DNA from: Henricia sp. BOLD:AAB3569
Lineage: Eukaryota > Echinodermata > Asteroidea > Spinulosida > Echinasteridae
Assembly: GCA_037783545.1 (NCBI GenBank)
Contig: JBBELK010000570.1
Location: 434,001-498,000 of the forward strand
DNA length: 64,000 bases
Direction of reading: 5' to 3'
Made by a program: the position numbers and the translations under genes
Notes under the pieces: model-generated
Seen by the model: only the letters and a program-made list of their open reading frames with translations
The model's database searches: none
What the model was told of the DNA's origin: nothing
Part shown: positions 38,726 through 49,850 of the stretch, piece after piece
Layout of the letters: each line of letters opens with the position of its first letter
Numbering within the stretch: position 1 is the first letter of the stretch

Positions 38726-40340
38726 ATAAATCATGCAGAGCCATACCCAACCAAAGCTCACACAACTTGTAAAAACTATGTTAAGACCACAAATTTATTC
38801 AGGCATGCATGCATTTTTTTTGTTAATTTTGGTATTCCTTTTAAATATTAAATGCTGAAATTACCTTTAAAGATATAAAATAAATTGCTCATCTGTAATA
38901 CAGTACACCTAATCTGAATTTCTGAATCGCTTCCATAAAACATGCACTGCCTTCACCGTATGATCTGAATAATTCAGGTGCATGGGTGTGAGCAGAACGT
39001 CTGCATCATGCAGACAGTATTGGCTTATAACTCCATCCATGACGTCAGACTAGCCATACTAATCTAGTACCTGTCTGCAGGAGGCATATGCTGGAGCTTA
39101 ATCAGTGTGGCCTTGATGGAAGAAATTGTCTGCATGAATTCCTGATCTTGCTGTACTTGTAGTTCAAATCTTATTTAAAGGAGTGTGTCCCGACTACATG
39201 CATATCGGTACCATGTTTTTTTTTAAGCCCACAAATTGTTCCCATGGGTGTTGGGATTTTGATGTCATATCGTGTCATATTTTCTCATTGCCATTTTGAA
39301 ATTTCGCACTTTTATTCCGTACATTTTTGAGGATATTGTCAAAACCCACTGATGTTTTGTACACTATCCGGTTACATAAAGCAGTGCAGTGATTACACCA
39401 ACCTTTTGTGTCTGCATCCAATTTGGAGATTGCAAATTTCCTGTTTTCTTCCCATTGATAGTATTTTGCGGAGGTATTTTATATGATTGTTAGGTGAGAA
39501 CGATATCCATTTCCTGGAAAAATCGGGACAAGCCCCTTCACTGGTAAATGGGTAATTCTATAAATTTGGGGTCCAATTTTTCTGTCCCCCGTTACATATG
39601 ATATCTTGTAAAATGTTGTAGTTTGTAAATTCTGGACATATTCTTTAAATTCCTTCTATCTCAAAGAGTGATTACATAAAGTACAATTCACAAAAATATG
39701 TTTTGAAGGCATTTTTAATGATACTTGTATGGCACATGTCAGGTGTAACGCGGGACAGACAAATTTCATACTTTGGACCTAAATTTATGCACTGTAGACT
39801 GTGCAGGAGGTCGCAGGTTCAAGTCCCTCCTGTGTGGACGTTAATTCAGTTTAAACCTTACATTAAGTTTAGGCACATCATTAAATGAAGGCTAGGTTTT
39901 TTTAAAAAAGTTTTAACTGTAATTAGTTAAATTCTGCAGTACTAATGTAAAGCGCTGTAAGAGTACCTTTTTGGTAGATATGCGCACAATAGAAGATCCA
40001 ATTGTTAATATTGTGTTGCCAGTGAGCCGCTGGCAGCAGTTTTCCGACCAGAAGTAGACATTTCTAAAGTTTTTTTGTGGCGCAAGGCAAAATTCAAAAG
40101 TTGTGTAAGCTAAACTATGCACTTTCTTGTGAACTTATTATTTTGTTTTCATTAGTTATTGAAGAGTGCAACAGTACATGTAGGAGGGTTTTAAGCATTC
40201 TGATGTGCAATTAAAAACCAAAATATAAAGAGAAATGTTGTAAACTTGGGAATTTAAACTCCATACTTTGTCTAGATCTTGCTTTACACTTACAGCTTTT
40301 TATACTGACTAAAAATAAAAACAATCCTTGCATGAAATAG
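38726..40340. other. Intergenic; one MITE
   Basis: A copy of the GGGTCATTCTATAAATTTGGGG MITE (here GGGTAATTCTATAAATTTGG) lies at about 39548-39800. Elsewhere I see only AT-rich DNA. Confidence 0.6.
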
Positions 40341-40374
40341 GCCTATATTTGCAAGCTGCAAAACATTTTAATAC

Positions 40375-40960
40375 AATATTGTCCCCTCTCTCCCCTCAAA
40401 GCTTGGCTCAATCTCAACCACTTCACCTTTAGAAACTGGATCATATGCATCAATATTTTCCAGGCCAGTCTGCGGAACAGGCCTGAGGGCTGTAGTCCAG
40501 GCATATGTTTGTCTGTCTGTCTGTTAGTTGAAGAGGTGTCTCCCTCAAGCACACTATGAGTCATGTTTTCACCCATGCCACAGTGCAGTGCTTCATCGAT
40601 GCAATTTGTCAAGCCTTGTGGGCAATCAGATGGTGATGTTGGTACTGAGGGAAACTCATTAAAAGCTAGGAGAGTTGTTTGTCTTAGAGCAGAAATGCTG
40701 AAAAGGTCTTGTCCTTCACAATCAAGATACCTTGTGGTCAGTTTAGAGTGCATGATTCATCATTAAAAACCCACACAGTCTTGAACCCACCTCCCACCGT
40801 GGATGTCCCATTGTTCCTCTTTTGTTTGGACTTAGTTTTTTTGGCGACTGCTCTAATTTGTTTTGCACACGATTCCAAATCGCGGACCCCCTGGCAATCG
40901 CGGATCCTATTGTGTAATAATAATGTCTTTTGTTTTCTTGGGTATAGGGCCTACATGTAC
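40375..40960 (-). pseudogene. Coding-like minus-strand stretch in three frames, unidentified
   Basis: Three successive minus-strand segments look protein-coding but use different frames. The first, 40960 to about 40745, has KKTKSKQKRNNGTSTVGGGF then KTVWVFNDESCTLN and TGA. The second, about 40753 to 40510, has FSISALRQTTLLAFNEFPSV, PTSPSDCPQGLTNCIDEAL and ENMTHSVLEGDTSST. The third, about 40510 to 40370, has ALRPVPQTGLENIDAYDPVS, KGEVVEIEPSFEGREGTILY and TAA. The shift between the last two falls in a CAGA repeat. It could be a processed pseudogene, a terminal exon with sequence errors, or alternative splicing. I do not recognise the family; it has a basic N-terminal and an acidic C-terminal part. 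Confidence 0.35.
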
Positions 40961-40969
40961 TTCTCCTTA

Positions 40970-41429
40970 AAGGTTGAATACATGATTGGTATCTCAAGGA
41001 ATCAAATGTTCACAGATTTACACATAACTTACACAATATAAACACAATGACGTCAGAAAACTTCCCCTGAAATGGTTGTCTGAAGTGCTATAGTCTTTGA
41101 GAAATGAGCAAAACAATTATTTTTCATCTCGCGAGACGTAAATTCATTTTGCTCCAAAACCACCTCGCCCTGGACCACTTCGCCCTGGACCACTTCGCCC
41201 TGAAGCACTTCGCCCAAATGCCACTTCACCCCAAAACAACTTGTTTGTGCACATGCCCTGGTTTTGGAGCGAAGTGAGTGTAAACCATTTTTTGACTTTT
41301 CTCAAAAGTTAAACGAAGTACGGAGCTGACTTTTTTTCAGGTTGGTTTTAAAATGCATACATGTACATGTATCTTCAATCACACAGGGGATGAAACTAAC
41401 GGTTTACCAATCATGTATACTGCCTTTAA
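40970..41429 (+). mobile_element. TTCGCCC-motif MITE, copy 4
   Basis: Runs from TTAAAGGTTGAATACATGAT to ACCAATCATGTATACTGCCT. Internal CCACTTCGCCCTGGACCACT repeated three times. Confidence 0.75.
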
Positions 41430-42904
41430 TACTAGGAGAATCAAAGCAGTGTATTTTCATCAATTACAAATGTGTCCAGTAGTCGTAACACTTCAGAGTC
41501 CAAAATGTTTTGTATTGCGTTAAACATGGTGTCATGGAGAGGATTATCATGGCCAAGCATGGGACCTTAGTTATTTCTAAATTTTAATCCAGGCCTTCTC
41601 ACATCCATGGTGCAATTATGCCCTTGGGCAAGACACTTTGCCATAAATTGCTTCTCTCCACCCATTAGGTCAGGAGTAAATGGCACTTGCACCGCGTTTA
41701 CACTCGAACGGGCGAAGGTGGATACAGATTCGGCATTTTTATTGCAACCGCAGAGCAAACTGCAAACTCGGCAATCTGCGTTATTACTGCGCTGCTGCAT
41801 GCAAAACTGTTCCTGTTGACGAAAATTCTGGAGTGAATTTCAACAGTTCAATATCATAGCGAATTCCTTTGTTTTTGTAGCCATGATGTTGCCACTTTTG
41901 GCTATTTTACGGCATAGATTTATGCAGAGAAGAAGTGCTTGTCAGTAGGATGAATTTCCAGTAGGTAGGACTAGGGTAGTTTTTGCCCAACAAAACGTGC
42001 CGTGCCTACCCGGCTTCAACTCCCCTTTTTGGAAATTGCGGAGTTCGATTCGGCAAAGTCGAATCGAGTATAAATGGGCTGTAGGTCGGGAGTAAATTGG
42101 CACCTAGGGGCAGTAAAGGTGTTGTCAGGGCTGTATACTCCCTGGGGAGGTAGCTTGGAGGTTATATTAAGGAATGCTATTAAGATCCCAATGACTAGGG
42201 GTAATAATGTGATATTATATCCACATTATTAAACATGAAATGGAAAAGGCAGGACAGTCCTACTGATGCTTTTTTATTTAAATTAACAACAGTGTTTTGC
42301 ATAATTTTACCAAAATGACTCTGGGAAAATTTTGGAAATTACAATTTTAAAAAAGAAAGAAATAAATAAAATGGAACATTTGAAAGCCCTTCAGCCTTAA
42401 TTTCCCCCATTACATGTATTTTCTCATCAGAAATTGACCTCACGAAAATAAAATCAATATTGGTCTCTTTTGCCAACTTTACTGTACCCATGGAGCTATA
42501 AAAAGGATAGCTCCATGCTGTACCCAATATCTGAATTTCTGCAGTGAAATCCAAAAAAAGGTTCAAACTTAATCAAATCAATTTCTGTTAAATAAATTTG
42601 TGGACTTCTTAACGAGGTTTAATCAAGCACACATACCGGTACTTGACTAAATGACCAGAGAAGTGCCTCTCTGAAATTCTCATCATTAATGTTTGGCTCA
42701 GTGCAGTATAGCAACGTCAGTGGAGCAGAGCTGATATGATGGAGACGCCAGGTTGCATCTTAAATGTGTAATCAGAGAGAGAGCGCCTTGGGGTTGTACA
42801 TGATGTGAATACTGATGGCAGTAGGCATGTTAATCTTGCTTGAGGGATCTCGAAAACATCAGCTACAGCCTCGCTATGTACTCTGTGGGACTTGCATGTA
42901 TAGC
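41430..42904. other. Intergenic; likely one MITE at about 41690-42090
   Basis: CGTTTACACTCGAACGGGCG on the left and GTCGAATCGAGTATAAATGG on the right face each other; similar ends occur at about 51000 (CGTTTACACTCAATTCGACT). Nothing gene-like. Confidence 0.4.
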
Positions 42905-43440
42905 GAACATAATACTTAGTGTGGTGCCTAGTCAGGATTGTTGAAATGAAACAACCAAACTTGGGATGAGAGAAAAATCATATGGGCCTTATCATATGGT
43001 TCAAACCTGAGACCTCTGACTCGCCAGGCAGATGGTCTACCGGCTGAGCTATGAGGCACAGTGGTATACTCCCTCAGGTTTTTCCAAGACCTCTGACACA
43101 CCAGGCAGATGCTCTACCAGCTGAGCTATGAGGCACAGTGGTATACTCCCTCAGGTTTTCCCCAAGACCTCTGACACATCGGGCAGATGCTCTACCAGCT
43201 GAGCTATGAGGCACAGTGGTATACTGCCCCAGGTTTCCCCAAGACCTCTGACACGCCGGGCAGATGTTCTACCAGCTGAGCTGTGAGGCACAGTTGTATA
43301 CTCCCTCAGGTTTTCCCCCAAGACCTCTGACACACCAGGCAGATGCTCTACCAGCTGAGCTATGAGGCGCAGTGGTATACCTGAGGTTTTCCTACGGATC
43401 CAACTTTTCTCTCAGTGTGGGACTAGTCGGGAGATGATAT
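42905..43440 (-). repeat. SINE family C with five tandem tRNA-like heads
   Basis: Minus-strand heads GCCTCATAGCTCAGCTGGTA occur five times, about 78-84 bp apart. A single B-box-like GGTTCAAACC sits at the 3' side (about 43000) and the body GAAACAACCAAACTTGGGAT follows. Same architecture as 14109-14830, in the opposite orientation. Confidence 0.85.
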
Positions 43441-45294
43441 CTGCAAGATGAGAATATTGTCAAACTCCCAGAATTAGACTTAATTCTTTTTCTTTGCTAA
43501 ATTTAGCATTTATTTTTCCAATTATAGAGTTCAGAATAAGTACCTTTGCAAGGAATCATACAAAAAGTGTACTAAAACACAGGTCTGCTTGAAATCTTTG
43601 ACCCCGTTCTCACTAGAGAAATCGCTTCGTTCGACGATGATTCGATGAAGAGATTTCCTGATGTGAATGCATGCCTAGGCGCCTCTTAGAGGTCTAGGGT
43701 TAAAATCCTCATAAGGAGCTTTTTTTTTTTCTTGGTGTCGAGTATAGTCCAGCTTTGCGAGGAAAAAAAGAAAACAAATTGCAGCATGGATTTAGCCTTT
43801 GGGAAAAACTGAACTTTAGATGTTGTGAGTGTCCGCCTACACAGTGAAATAAATTTGGTTCCTTTGCAAAACAATACCTCCCCTAGCAGGTGCATCAGAG
43901 TACATGAGATAATTGAATCTTCCCATCGCTCCAGGGTATTGTCTGGGCTGAGGTGGAGTCGTCTTGGAGAAACAGGAGAGATGTGAAATAAGACACGTTG
44001 GGCACCTCTTGAGATCCATGCAGTGTATGGGGAAACGACCATATGGAATATTGCTTATGGCTTTAAAGGGAGAGGAAATGCTTCTTTGAAATTATTGACG
44101 AATTTAATGATACAAAATGCTTCCTACATAATAATTAGGGAATAAAAGTGGGTTTAAACCACTGTTTCATCTAGCCACCAGTCCAGTGTGTGATTTTAGA
44201 CAGGCACTTTGCGAAATGGACAATAAAACATGACGGGTAGAATTTTGTCAAATGGACATGAATTTTGTCAAAATGACAGGTGGATTTTTGGTTTAAAATA
44301 TATACATACTTGAGCGATTAAATTGCATTTTTGTTTAGAATGAAAACACACAAGTACCTCGTAATCTACATGACCACATCACATTTATCACGATTTCCAA
44401 CTTGCCTAGTGTAGGTAACCACTTTATGCATTTGTGTGCCTTTCAATTTTTGCCAGTCATAGGACGGGTACTTTTTAACTGCACCTAAACAGGACAGGCA
44501 GTTTTGGAAATCCTAGATGAAACCCTGGTTTGAACAGTCTTAAACATGCCTTTAAAACTGGCTAGGGGCCTAGACGCCGATAATGGCCCAAGCTGCAAGG
44601 CTCCTACATGTACATGCATCGCGTTCGTTGAAACTGCTGTGCGTCAATTTGTTTTTGTTCGATCGCGCGCATTGCGGGTGTGTTGTACTCGCACGTACAT
44701 GCACACGATAGTACCTTTTTTTGTTTTGCTTTTAGGCGCGTGCAATTTTTCTGGTCTTTATCGTCCAATCGGGCCGGTCTTTATCGTCCAATGTGCTCTT
44801 ATCCAACAGAGATGCATAATCCGTCTGAATCCTTTTATAATGAGAATCTGGGGCACTTGTTTTCGAAGTCGGCGGCATATTTAAAAAAAACTTTCTGTGG
44901 GAAAAACAAAATTGATTTTATTCCTAATGGAATCACAAATTTTGTTTGAAATCGGAGTCGAAACTGAAAATGTTATTCGCCCCCGCCTAGTTGACATAAT
45001 TCAGCCCACACCCATATTAGCAAAGTACAAATTAAGTTGAACTTCAATTTGTCAGTGTCAAAATTGATTGATGGGAATTGAGAAACCCTCGGAGGCTGCA
45101 TTTTGTGGTGTTGATGTCAAATAAGTCTTGCACATTTCTACCATGGCATATCATGTGGACTATCTCTTGTAACTGTATCTTGCAGTTCGACACAAATGTA
45201 ATTTTTGCACTTAAAAGTAGAGATTTTCCTTGTGGCAAACTGCTGCATGAGTCCTTGCACAATGTCTTTCAGACATAAATTTACATTTCAGAGA
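43441..45294. other. Intergenic, nothing gene-like recognised
   Basis: Long AT-rich stretch. A local GGCCGGTCTTTATCGTCCAA duplication is near 44770. Open frames are short and lack family resemblance. Confidence 0.5.
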
Positions 45295-45799
45295 CTTAAA
45301 GGCAGTACACATGATTGGTATCTCGAAGAATCAGAAATGTTCACAGATTTTCACATAACTTACATGATATAAACATGATGGCGGAAGAAAACTTCCCCTG
45401 AAATGGTTTTGTCTGAAGTGCTATAGTCTTTGAGAAATGAGCAAAACCATTTCGCCCTGGACCACTTCGTCCTGAACCACTTCGTCCTGAACCACTTCAC
45501 CCAAGTGTCATTTCGCCCCTAAACCACCTCATCCAAACACTACATGTATACTTAGCCCAAAAGCCACTTCACCCCAAAACAACCTCGTGCACAGGTCGTG
45601 GTTCGGAGCGAAGTGGTTCGGAGCGAAGTGGTTTTGGGGCGAAATGACTGTAAATCCGTTTTTGACTGTTTTCTCAAAAGTTAGACGAAGTACGGAGCTG
45701 GTTTTTGCTCAGGTTGGTTTTAATCATGCATATCTTCAATCACACAGGGGGATAAAACTATTTGTAACAGTTTACCAATCATGTATACTATCTTTAAAT
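45295..45799 (+). mobile_element. TTCGCCC-motif MITE, copy 5
   Basis: TTAAAGGCAGTACACATGAT to CCAATCATGTATACTATCTT. The central ATTTTCGTCTCATGAGACG pivot is deleted, and the motif arrays are shorter than in copy 3. Confidence 0.78.
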
Positions 45800-45849
45800 T
45801 AATGAGGACTTGTAATGCTTCATGTATTTAAATTGTTAAGAGTATAACA

Positions 45850-46062
45850 AACCATAATTGTTGTCCATTCCCCCTGACGCAAGCCAAAGCAAATTCTCTC
45901 GTCAGTTGCAGTACCTAATGCTGAATGATTTGAACCGGCTACTCAACACCGGTCAGCTTGGTGGTCGAGTGGTTAAGACGTATACAGGAGGTCGTGGGTT
46001 CGAGTCCCACCCAAGCATGCTATGAAATAATGTCTTGGGGAAGCACTGAGTTTACATAAGCT
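45850..46062 (+). mobile_element. SINE family A
   Basis: CTTGGTGGTCGAGTGGTTAA, GGTCGTGGGTTCGAGTCCCA, preceded by the family leader CCTGACGCAAGCC. Tail shortened after GGGGAAGCACTGAGT. Confidence 0.8.
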
Positions 46063-46285
46063 GTTTAGCAGAAATGTTTGCTTTATCAATAATTTGTTTG
46101 CTTTATAAAAATGGGTCAATAGTCAAAATTGCATGTTAATTTGTTTTTTTCACAAGAGTACCTATTCTTGCTTAGAACACAAGTTGACATAAAATGTTGA
46201 CTATTAACCCATTTTTATAAAGCAAACAAATGTTTGATTATGCAAATTTTTGTGCTAAACAGCTTTATGAAATTGGCCCCAGAAT
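46063..46285. mobile_element. Fold-back MITE, AGCTGTTTAGCA ends
   Basis: AAGCTGTTTAGCAGAAATGT pairs with TTTTTGTGCTAAACAGCTTT. Internal inverted TTGCTTTATAAAAATGGGTC / AACCCATTTTTATAAAGCAA. Weakly related pieces near 2420 and 12605. Confidence 0.7.
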
Positions 46286-47640
46286 TGATGTTTAATTTTA
46301 AGCACGTTATTCAAGCATTCTTGATGGAAGTGTAATGTCTTTTTTAAACAAAATTATAAGGTTTGTGTAATGTCAGTTTAAAACCCTCGGTTATTGGCTG
46401 GTTTTGGACATGTACTTATTTGTTTTAAACCAAGGTTCTGTGTACCACAGGTTATATATTGAGAATGGCATTACAATAGGCTTTTTTTCAAGGATGCTCG
46501 AAGATTTTATTTTTAAAATCAAACAACTTGAATACATGGTATGATTACAATACATAAGCATTACAAGCCCTCAAAGTCTCGAAAAAGTAAATCTGAATTT
46601 TTGAAATTGCTCCGTGTTCGTTGCCTGTTTTTCCAACTTGTCAAACCTTACCCGATTATAAAAGACATGCCAGGCCCCATCAGTCAAACTGCAGGATTTA
46701 ATTTTACCATGATTCCCCCTCCGGGCATGAGGGGGCTGAACAACCTTGTAACCCGATGCATTCTGCTAAACCCTCTGCGCTTTTGCGTCACATTCAGTCT
46801 TGAGGCAAACATGCCAAAGTTAGGCGAAAACAGAGTCTAGCGTTTCACCCAAGAGGCGCATTGGTACACGTTTCAATTTAAGATTCTGTGTTTGATGTGG
46901 ACGATCTGTATTTGGTTTTCAGAGATTCGACATGATTAGTTTGGGACCTATATTCTATGATTGGTTTTTGTGCCTTACAGGGATGGCAACATGTCACATC
47001 GATGTTGCAGAAATGTGGCGCAGGTGGAAATGTTTAGCTGGTACAGCTAGAGTGGCTGGAACGAGATAATGGAGTATAGCCTTAGTACACTGAGTCACTT
47101 ACAGGAATTCACCGATTAGGAAAAGAGCGTTTCTTTCATCTGTCCGTTGAATCTATGGTTGAATCCTGCAGGAGGATTCCCTAAAAGATGTTCACAGACA
47201 TTTATGCATTCAAAGAGAAGGAAGTGAGGAAATAGTATACTTTGTTTACTTGCTTGCAAAGAAAGTGTTGAGGATAGAAATTTAGTCCACAACAAAAGCC
47301 CTTTTTGGACATTTTTGAAGGACTTGCACCCCATGGATTGATGATGAACCATTGTACTTAGCTCTGACCAAGGATCATGGACACCCAACCCAACAGACCC
47401 TGGGAATTGTAAGGGCAGTTTATGAATGCATGTGCTGGTGGAGATGGATATTGATTCCAATTCATAGCATTTTTAATCATTTTTGGAGAAAAACAGGCCT
47501 TGAAATTGTTAATTATTATTGTACATATAAATGAGTTGGAGTAATATAAAACCATTAAAAGCAAATAGGAACTGTGTGGTCAGTTTTGCAATTCATTGCA
47601 TGACGCTGTGGTTGGCTTTCTATTGAATGTATACAAACTA
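46286..47640. other. Intergenic; one weak exon-like spot at 46981-47069
   Basis: GTGCCTTACAG at 46970-46980 is a fair acceptor, followed by a short frame MATCHIDVAEMWRRW...TR and TAA. No partner exon found. Nothing else seen. Confidence 0.3.
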
Positions 47641-48300
47641 GGGGGCATTTAAAGGCTTTTTAACACTATGAAAAATCTCCGGGTTGTACACGGGTTGACT
47701 TTTCACACTACAACATTTCAACACGGCACTGACCCGTGTAGAGCGCTCGACCCGTGTTGAAACTAACCCACCTCGGGAGGTGGGTTGAAAGCTCTCGACC
47801 CGTGTAGACCTTTTCGACACATAAGCAAAAACGCCTCTGGGTTAAGTTTGGACCCGTGTAGATTTTGGAGCACAGCATCATCGCAACTATAGTACATGTA
47901 GGCCTACATGCTGTTTTGCAACGAACAAACAAGCTTGGGTTTCGCGTTTTTGCGCGTTATTCAGTGCAGTTCGGGTATATTTTTTTACCATGCTAAATGT
48001 ACTACAACTTTGTTCTCTAATATGTCCGATAAATCGGGCCCGAAATCAGACAAAAGGCTGACATGGAGTGAAGGGGAGGTAGCTGCTATATGTTGGCCAT
48101 TTGGGCTGACAATTCTATCCAAAACCAGCTCGATGGAACAACAAGAAATAGCAAGTATTTGGAGAATAAAATGACTCGCCGCAATGCAATGTGGGGGATT
48201 TTCCGATTTGAACCGTGTTGACACTGACAGCCGGCCATGTGTGTAGTGTGAAATGATCATACGATACACGGGTCGAAACCTTACAGGTGTACTGCAGTTT
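47640..48300 (+). mobile_element. DNA-transposon remnant with ACCCGTGT subterminal motifs
   Basis: Repeated (A)CCCGTGT(A/T)GA motifs occur on both sides of a broken Myb/SANT-like ORF (48022-48221). The left edge has AAGGCTTTTTAACACTATGA and the right side TAGTGTGAAATGATC. The short motif arrays resemble the CCCGGGTT elements at 61.2 and 61.95 kb. Probably PIF/Harbinger-related. Confidence 0.55.
48022..48221 (+). pseudogene. Myb/SANT-like transposon protein, frameshifted
   Basis: The first frame gives MSDKSGPKSDKRLTWSEGEV. After a frame change near 48088-48094 the second gives AIWADNSIQNQLDGTTRNSK and YLENKM, ending at TGA. W(S/T)..EV..LL.IW.(E/D).SIQ.QL.G..RN is typical of the Myb/SANT-like DNA-binding proteins encoded beside Harbinger transposases. 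Too broken to be functional. Confidence 0.7.
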
Positions 48301-48699
48301 TTAAGCTCAGCTGATTACTTGCTATTTTTTATCATAAGACAAAGCAAAAACATGAATTTAGTTTAATAAAAGGTTGCTTACAGATAGAAGCTAGGATTTT
48401 CACACTAAAAATAAATCCTGGGGCTGATCATGATTTTGTAGTGTTATTTCACGTCATGCCAATCCCTATCACATCAACCCCGAGATTGGATTTGCCCCAA
48501 GTTGAATTCAAGGCTGCTCCATGATACTGTGGGTGTGGTGCTTAATTTTGGTCACGTGAGGGCGCCCTTGAAAAAAATGTATGTGCACATACATTTATAA
48601 ATTCATCTTCAAAAGAGCGCTAGTAGTGAAATTAAAACGTCACCCTTTGTGCTTTAACTACATGTATGGACGTTTCCAATTACCAGCGAATATTTAGAG

Positions 48700-49115
48700 G
48701 GTAATTCTTAAAATTAGCTAGGGTCCAAAAGTGTGACATGTTTTTAGTGATTGAAAGTGGTTTTCCAGTTCAAAATATTTATTTTTAGTTCCATAATTTG
48801 TCACTTAAATTTAATATTCGTGTGTGGATAAGGCACCAAGGTTAATTACTTATTCTACACTATACAGCTAATTTTAATTGGCGTAGGTAACCCGAGACAC
48901 CAAATTCCTATTCAATATAATGGAACAAATTATGAGCCTTTATGGTCTTTTGTTTTAAATATTTGTGAGTAATCACAGAACAAAAAATTCAAGAAATTGG
49001 TGCTGTCCCCTGTAATCACAGGCCACAGTCTATTACTGAGAATTTGTGATCATGAGTGGTGATTTTTGATACACAGGGTGTCGTACATGACACCAAACGT
49101 TTTGGACCACTTCAG
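48700..49115. mobile_element. MITE, GGGTAATTC family, diverged copy
   Basis: Shares GGTCCAAAAGTGTGACATG, GGCGTAGGTAACCCGAGACACC and CTGAGAATTTGTGATCATGA with the element at 14865-15297 (inverse orientation). Confidence 0.6.
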
Positions 49116-49199
49116 TAGTCTATTGTCATTTTCTTATAAAAATATCTTCTCGGGCAGAATCATGATATTGTACAGTTGGAACCACTTATCTTTCAATTT

Positions 49200-49850
49200 G
49201 AGTATTTTTTTTTTTTTCTTCAGTAAAATGGTTCATTAAAACTCTGCAAATTCTGTATACAGGCTTTAAATTCCAAGACATGCTAAACAACTTTATGCCT
49301 AAGCTTTTCTTCATATGACGGATTACTTGTTCAGCAAGACATACTATTGTTCGTTTGGATGTAAAATCAATAAAAGGTAGCCCATTTCAACTTTGAAGAT
49401 TTCATTGCAATAAATCACAGACAGAGGGCGCTGTTTGGAGTGCATCACGTAAGGAAGACAGGGAAAAGTTAAGAAAAAACATAAGACCTCAAGTTGGACT
49501 TGTGACAAATTGCTGCAGTTTCTACCCCCAATTTTGTCATGGCTTACAGCAGTCAACATGGAAAACAAACTCAAACAGCCATGGATTACAAAAGTTTCAG
49601 GAAAATTTAGGTAAAAGGTGGAATCTTTTGTGCACAGTTGAATTTGATTTTCCTGTGTTTGCCTCTTGTGACATCATGACCTTGGTCATGAATATGCATA
49701 TTTTCATTAGCATAACAACTAAAAACCTTTGTTTTAACCCCAAAAGCAAGCTCCAAATAGGATTTTTATGACTGTAACCAAGTAGAGTGGTTTTAAAGCA
49801 TAGATTTCATTGATAAAAATCCTAAATAAGGGGCCCTTTAACCTCTATTT
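49200..49850 (-). mobile_element. MITE, AAAGGGCCC family, copy 1
   Basis: Resembles 56190-56750 in reverse: GGGGCCCTTTAACC at the right, with internal GTGCACAGTTGAATTTGATT and AAAACCTTTGTTTTAACCCC. Left end not resolved. Confidence 0.55.

Noticed and set aside
47352-47534. Short plus-strand frame near 47.4 kb as part of a gene with 46981
   Set aside because: No donor or phase continuity, and the sequence reads like untranslated or intergenic DNA.
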